Origin: Gammaproteobacteria bacterium
Lineage (GTDB): Bacteria; Pseudomonadota; Gammaproteobacteria; Steroidobacterales; Steroidobacteraceae
Direction of reading: 5' to 3'
Assembly: GCA_019242385.1 (NCBI GenBank)
Contig: JAFAVO010000076.1
Location: 1-7,168 of the forward strand
DNA: 7,168 bases
Positions 4,844 to 7,168 of this stretch are shown here, piece after piece. Under the pieces are notes generated by a model, which saw only the letters and a list, made by a program, of their open reading frames with translations, was not told the origin of the DNA and searched no databases. The translations under genes and the position numbers were made by a program. Each line of letters opens with the position of its first letter. Position 1 is the stretch's first letter.

Positions 4844-7163
4844 CGGGCGGCGCCGGCGCGAGCACATCGCGGGCGCCATTGGGTTGCAGCGGACCGACGA
4901 GCCCGGCCAGCTCCATGGCCTCCAGCAGTCGCGCGGCGCGGTTGTAACCGATCTTCAAGCGACGCTGTACATAGGAAATGGAGGGCTTGCGCTCTGTGGT
5001 GACGATGCGCACCGCCTCGTCGTAGAGCGGATCGGCTTCCGCGTCCTCGCCGTTGCCGCCCGCGCCCTCGCCTTCCTCGCCGCTCAGGCCGGCGATCGGG
5101 GTCTTCGGCCCGGACAGCACCTCCTCGATGTAGTTCGGCGGTGCCGGAGTCTTCAGCACCTCGACCACCCGATGAACCTCCTGATCGGAGACGAAGGCAC
5201 CGTGCACGCGCGTCGGCAGCGAAGTGCCTGGCGGCAGATACAGCATGTCGCCATGGCCGAGCAGCGTCTCGGCGCCCATCTGGTCGAGGATGGTCCGCGA
5301 GTCGACCCGGGCAGAGACCTGGAAGGCGATGCGGCAGGGAATGTTGGCCTTGATGAGGCCGGTGATCACGTCCACCGAAGGGCGCTGCGTCGCGAGCACC
5401 AGGTGGATGCCCGAGGCGCGCGCCTTCTGCGCGAGGCGCGTGATGAGCTCCTCGACCTTTTTGCCGACCACCAGCATGAGGTCGGCCAGCTCATCGACCA
5501 CCACCACCACGTAGGGCAGCGGCGTGAGGTCGGGGATCTCGCGCTGATCGATGCTCGGGTCATTGGCCGCTCTGAGCATCATGACCGGATCGCGGATCGG
5601 TTTGCCCGCGTCGATCGCGTCCTTGACCCGCCGATTGAAGCCGGCGATGTTGCGCACGCCGAGCGCCGCCATCAGCTGATAGCGGCGTTCCATCTCGGCC
5701 ACGCACCAGCGCAGCGCGTTGGCCGCCTGCTTCATGTCGGTGACGACCGGCGCGAGCAGATGCGGGATGCCTTCGTAGACCGACAGCTCCAGCATCTTCG
5801 GGTCGATCATGATCAGGCGCACGTGCTCCGCGGTCGATTTGTACAGCAGCGACAGCACCATGGCATTGATACCGACCGACTTGCCCGAGCCGGTCGTGCC
5901 CGCGATCAGCAGGTGCGGCATACGCGTGAGATCCGCGACCACCGGAGCGCCGCCGATGTCCTTGCCGAGGGCGAGCGCGAGCGGTGAGTGCATCTCGTCG
6001 TAGGCCTTGGAGCGGATGATCTCCCCGAGAGTGACTACCTCGCGTTTCTCGTTGGCAATCTCCAGCCCCATCACGCTCTTGCCCGGAATCACCTCCACCA
6101 CGCGGACCGAGAGTACCGAGAGCGCGCGTGCCAGGTCCTTGGCGAGTGCGGTGATCTGACTGGCCTTGACCCCGGGCGCCGGACGCAGCTCGAAGCGTGT
6201 GACCACCGGGCCCGGTTGCACCGCCACTACCTCCGCCTCGATGGAGAAATCCTTGAGCTTCATCTCTACGAGCCGCGACAGCGCCTCGAGCGCCTCCGCG
6301 GAGTAGAGCGGCTCGCGCGGCGGCGGATCATCGAGCAGCTTCAGCGGCGGCAGCTCGCTCGCCTTCGGCGGATCGAACAGCGGCACCTGCCGCTCACGGT
6401 CGACGCGCGCGCTTTTCTCCACGACCGGTGCCGGCGCCTCGATGCGCGGCGGCGCACGCAGCGCGGATTTCTTCTGCGCGCTCTCGACCGACTCCTTGCG
6501 CGCCTGGCGGCGCTCGCGGCCTTCGGCCGCAGCGCGTGAGGAGCTCCAGCGTGCGCGCAGGAAGCCGATCCCCGCCCAGGCGGCAGCGCCGAGGCGGTCC
6601 ATGACGGTGAGCCAGGAGACCCCGAATGCCAGCGACAGCCCCGCCATCCAGGCGGCGATCATGAGGAGCGTCGCGCCGAGGAAGTCGACGCCTTTCGCCA
6701 GCCCGCCGCCGACTACGCTGCCGACGACCCCGCCGGCGCTCTGGCGCAGCACGCCGGGCTGCCAGTGGAGCGTGCTCAGCGCACAGCTCGCGATGAGCAC
6801 CAACATGAACCCGAGACTGCGCACCAGCGTGTTGGCGCGCGAGCCGGCGCTGTCGGTGCGCAGTCGCCGCTGCAGACCCCAGCAGGCACCGGCCAGCACC
6901 AGTGGAAACAGGAACGCGGGCCGGCCGAAGAGGAAAAAGAGCACATCGGCCACCCAGGCGCCGATCACCCCGATGCGGTTGTGCACGGTGCCGGAGGTGC
7001 CGGTGAAGGAGAAGCCCGGATCCTCGGGACTGTAGGTGACGAGCGCCATGAACAGCACCAGCGCCACGATGGCGAGCGCGATGATCGCGCTCTCGCGCAG
7101 GCCGCGGCTCACCGCGGAGCTGAAACGCGACGCACTGCGCGCCTGCACGGAAGATTCCGCCAA
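4836..7163 (-). CDS. ftsK: DNA translocase FtsK (start at or just beyond the right edge)
   Basis: This septum-anchored DNA pump helps assemble the divisome and clears and resolves chromosome termini, working with XerCD at dif. At 775 visible residues it matches the compact SpoIIIE/Pseudomonas type rather than the 1329-residue E. coli protein with its long linker. Hydrophobic segments near 25-46, 66-96, 112-131 and 157-186 fit the four-helix membrane domain. A short charged linker (~205-290) follows. The motor has Walker A AGTTGSGKSVGIN (421-433), KMLELSVYEGIPHLL (456-470) and Walker B VVVVVDELADLM (552-563), then RLAQKARASGIHLVLATQRP (576-595). A Gly/Glu-rich spacer (694-710) leads to the gamma winged helix (711-768, PSISYVQRRLKIGYNRAARLLE) that reads KOPS sites. 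The first visible start is TTG at 7163, but the frame is open to the edge, so the true start may lie outside. The 3' end overlaps lolA by 8 nt. Confidence 0.97.
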   Translation of the reverse strand: MAESSVQARSASRFSSAVSRGLRESAIIALAIVALVLFMALVTYSPEDPGFSFTGTSGTVHNRIGVIGAWVADVLFFLFGRPAFLFPLVLAGACWGLQRRLRTDSAGSRANTLVRSLGFMLVLIASCALSTLHWQPGVLRQSAGGVVGSVVGGGLAKGVDFLGATLLMIAAWMAGLSLAFGVSWLTVMDRLGAAAWAGIGFLRARWSSSRAAAEGRERRQARKESVESAQKKSALRAPPRIEAPAPVVEKSARVDRERQVPLFDPPKASELPPLKLLDDPPPREPLYSAEALEALSRLVEMKLKDFSIEAEVVAVQPGPVVTRFELRPAPGVKASQITALAKDLARALSVLSVRVVEVIPGKSVMGLEIANEKREVVTLGEIIRSKAYDEMHSPLALALGKDIGGAPVVADLTRMPHLLIAGTTGSGKSVGINAMVLSLLYKSTAEHVRLIMIDPKMLELSVYEGIPHLLAPVVTDMKQAANALRWCVAEMERRYQLMAALGVRNIAGFNRRVKDAIDAGKPIRDPVMMLRAANDPSIDQREIPDLTPLPYVVVVVDELADLMLVVGKKVEELITRLAQKARASGIHLVLATQRPSVDVITGLIKANIPCRIAFQVSARVDSRTILDQMGAETLLGHGDMLYLPPGTSLPTRVHGAFVSDQEVHRVVEVLKTPAPPNYIEEVLSGPKTPIAGLSGEEGEGAGGNGEDAEADPLYDEAVRIVTTERKPSISYVQRRLKIGYNRAARLLEAMELAGLVGPLQPNGARDVLAPAPPDE

Positions 7164-7168
7164 TCTGC

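Noticed and set aside
4844..4879. A lolA start 12 codons upstream of 4843
   Set aside because: It would add MAPAMCSRRRRP within the ftsK end and give an unusually long arginine-rich lead before the signal peptide. The ATG at 4843 gives a normal signal peptide and a short overlap.
4470..5987. A 505-codon open frame on the plus strand, antisense to lolA and ftsK
   Set aside because: It crosses the ends of two well-supported genes, is rich in His/Arg/Asp with no motif or hydrophobic pattern, and is explained as a GC-driven antisense frame.
1..7168. Mobile elements, CRISPR arrays, tRNA or rRNA genes, or an unknown defence-type system
   Set aside because: No repeats with regular spacing, terminal inverted repeats, transposase motifs or tRNA-like sequences were seen. 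Almost every base is accounted for by six conserved genes.

Overview
The window is about 7.2 kb of GC-rich, densely coding chromosomal DNA. All six recognisable genes lie on the minus strand, so transcription runs from high to low coordinates. In transcription order they are ftsK (DNA translocase; its start is at or just beyond the right edge), lolA (periplasmic lipoprotein carrier), rarA/mgsA (AAA+ replication-recombination ATPase), serS (seryl-tRNA synthetase), an IclR-family regulator, and the N-terminal half of a GabP-type amino acid permease cut by the left edge. The order ftsK-lolA-rarA-serS is a conserved gammaproteobacterial housekeeping block, known from E. coli. With the high GC content, this suggests a GC-rich gammaproteobacterium, perhaps of the Xanthomonadales/Nevskiales type. 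The lineage is inferred from gene order and composition only.

Positions 2790-7163 hold ftsK, lolA, rarA and the start of serS with no intergenic DNA. Each junction is an overlap: 8 nt at ftsK/lolA, and 4-nt GTGA overlaps at lolA/rarA and rarA/serS. Both rarA and serS start with GTG. The layout fits one polycistronic transcript with translational coupling. No internal promoter or terminator is evident, and any promoter for ftsK would lie outside the window.

Positions 1480-1512 are the only noteworthy intergenic DNA, 33 bp between serS and the IclR-family gene. They hold a perfect 15-bp palindrome (7-bp arms around one base) and a TATACT -10-like box whose spacing puts the expected transcription start almost on the regulator's ATG. 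The likely reading is a self-controlled promoter making a leaderless or nearly leaderless mRNA.

Positions 1-1479 hold the regulator and the permease, separated by only 10 bp, so probably one transcript. They look like a small amino-acid-uptake unit attached to the end of the housekeeping block, with the regulator plausibly sensing the permease's substrate or a breakdown product. The substrate cannot be read from the sequence.

The region is mostly ordinary core genome. No mobile element, CRISPR array, RNA gene or unknown multi-gene system was seen. The points worth a second look are the palindrome and leaderless-type promoter, the GTGA-coupled gene chain, and an Ala/Gly-rich insertion inside LolA.
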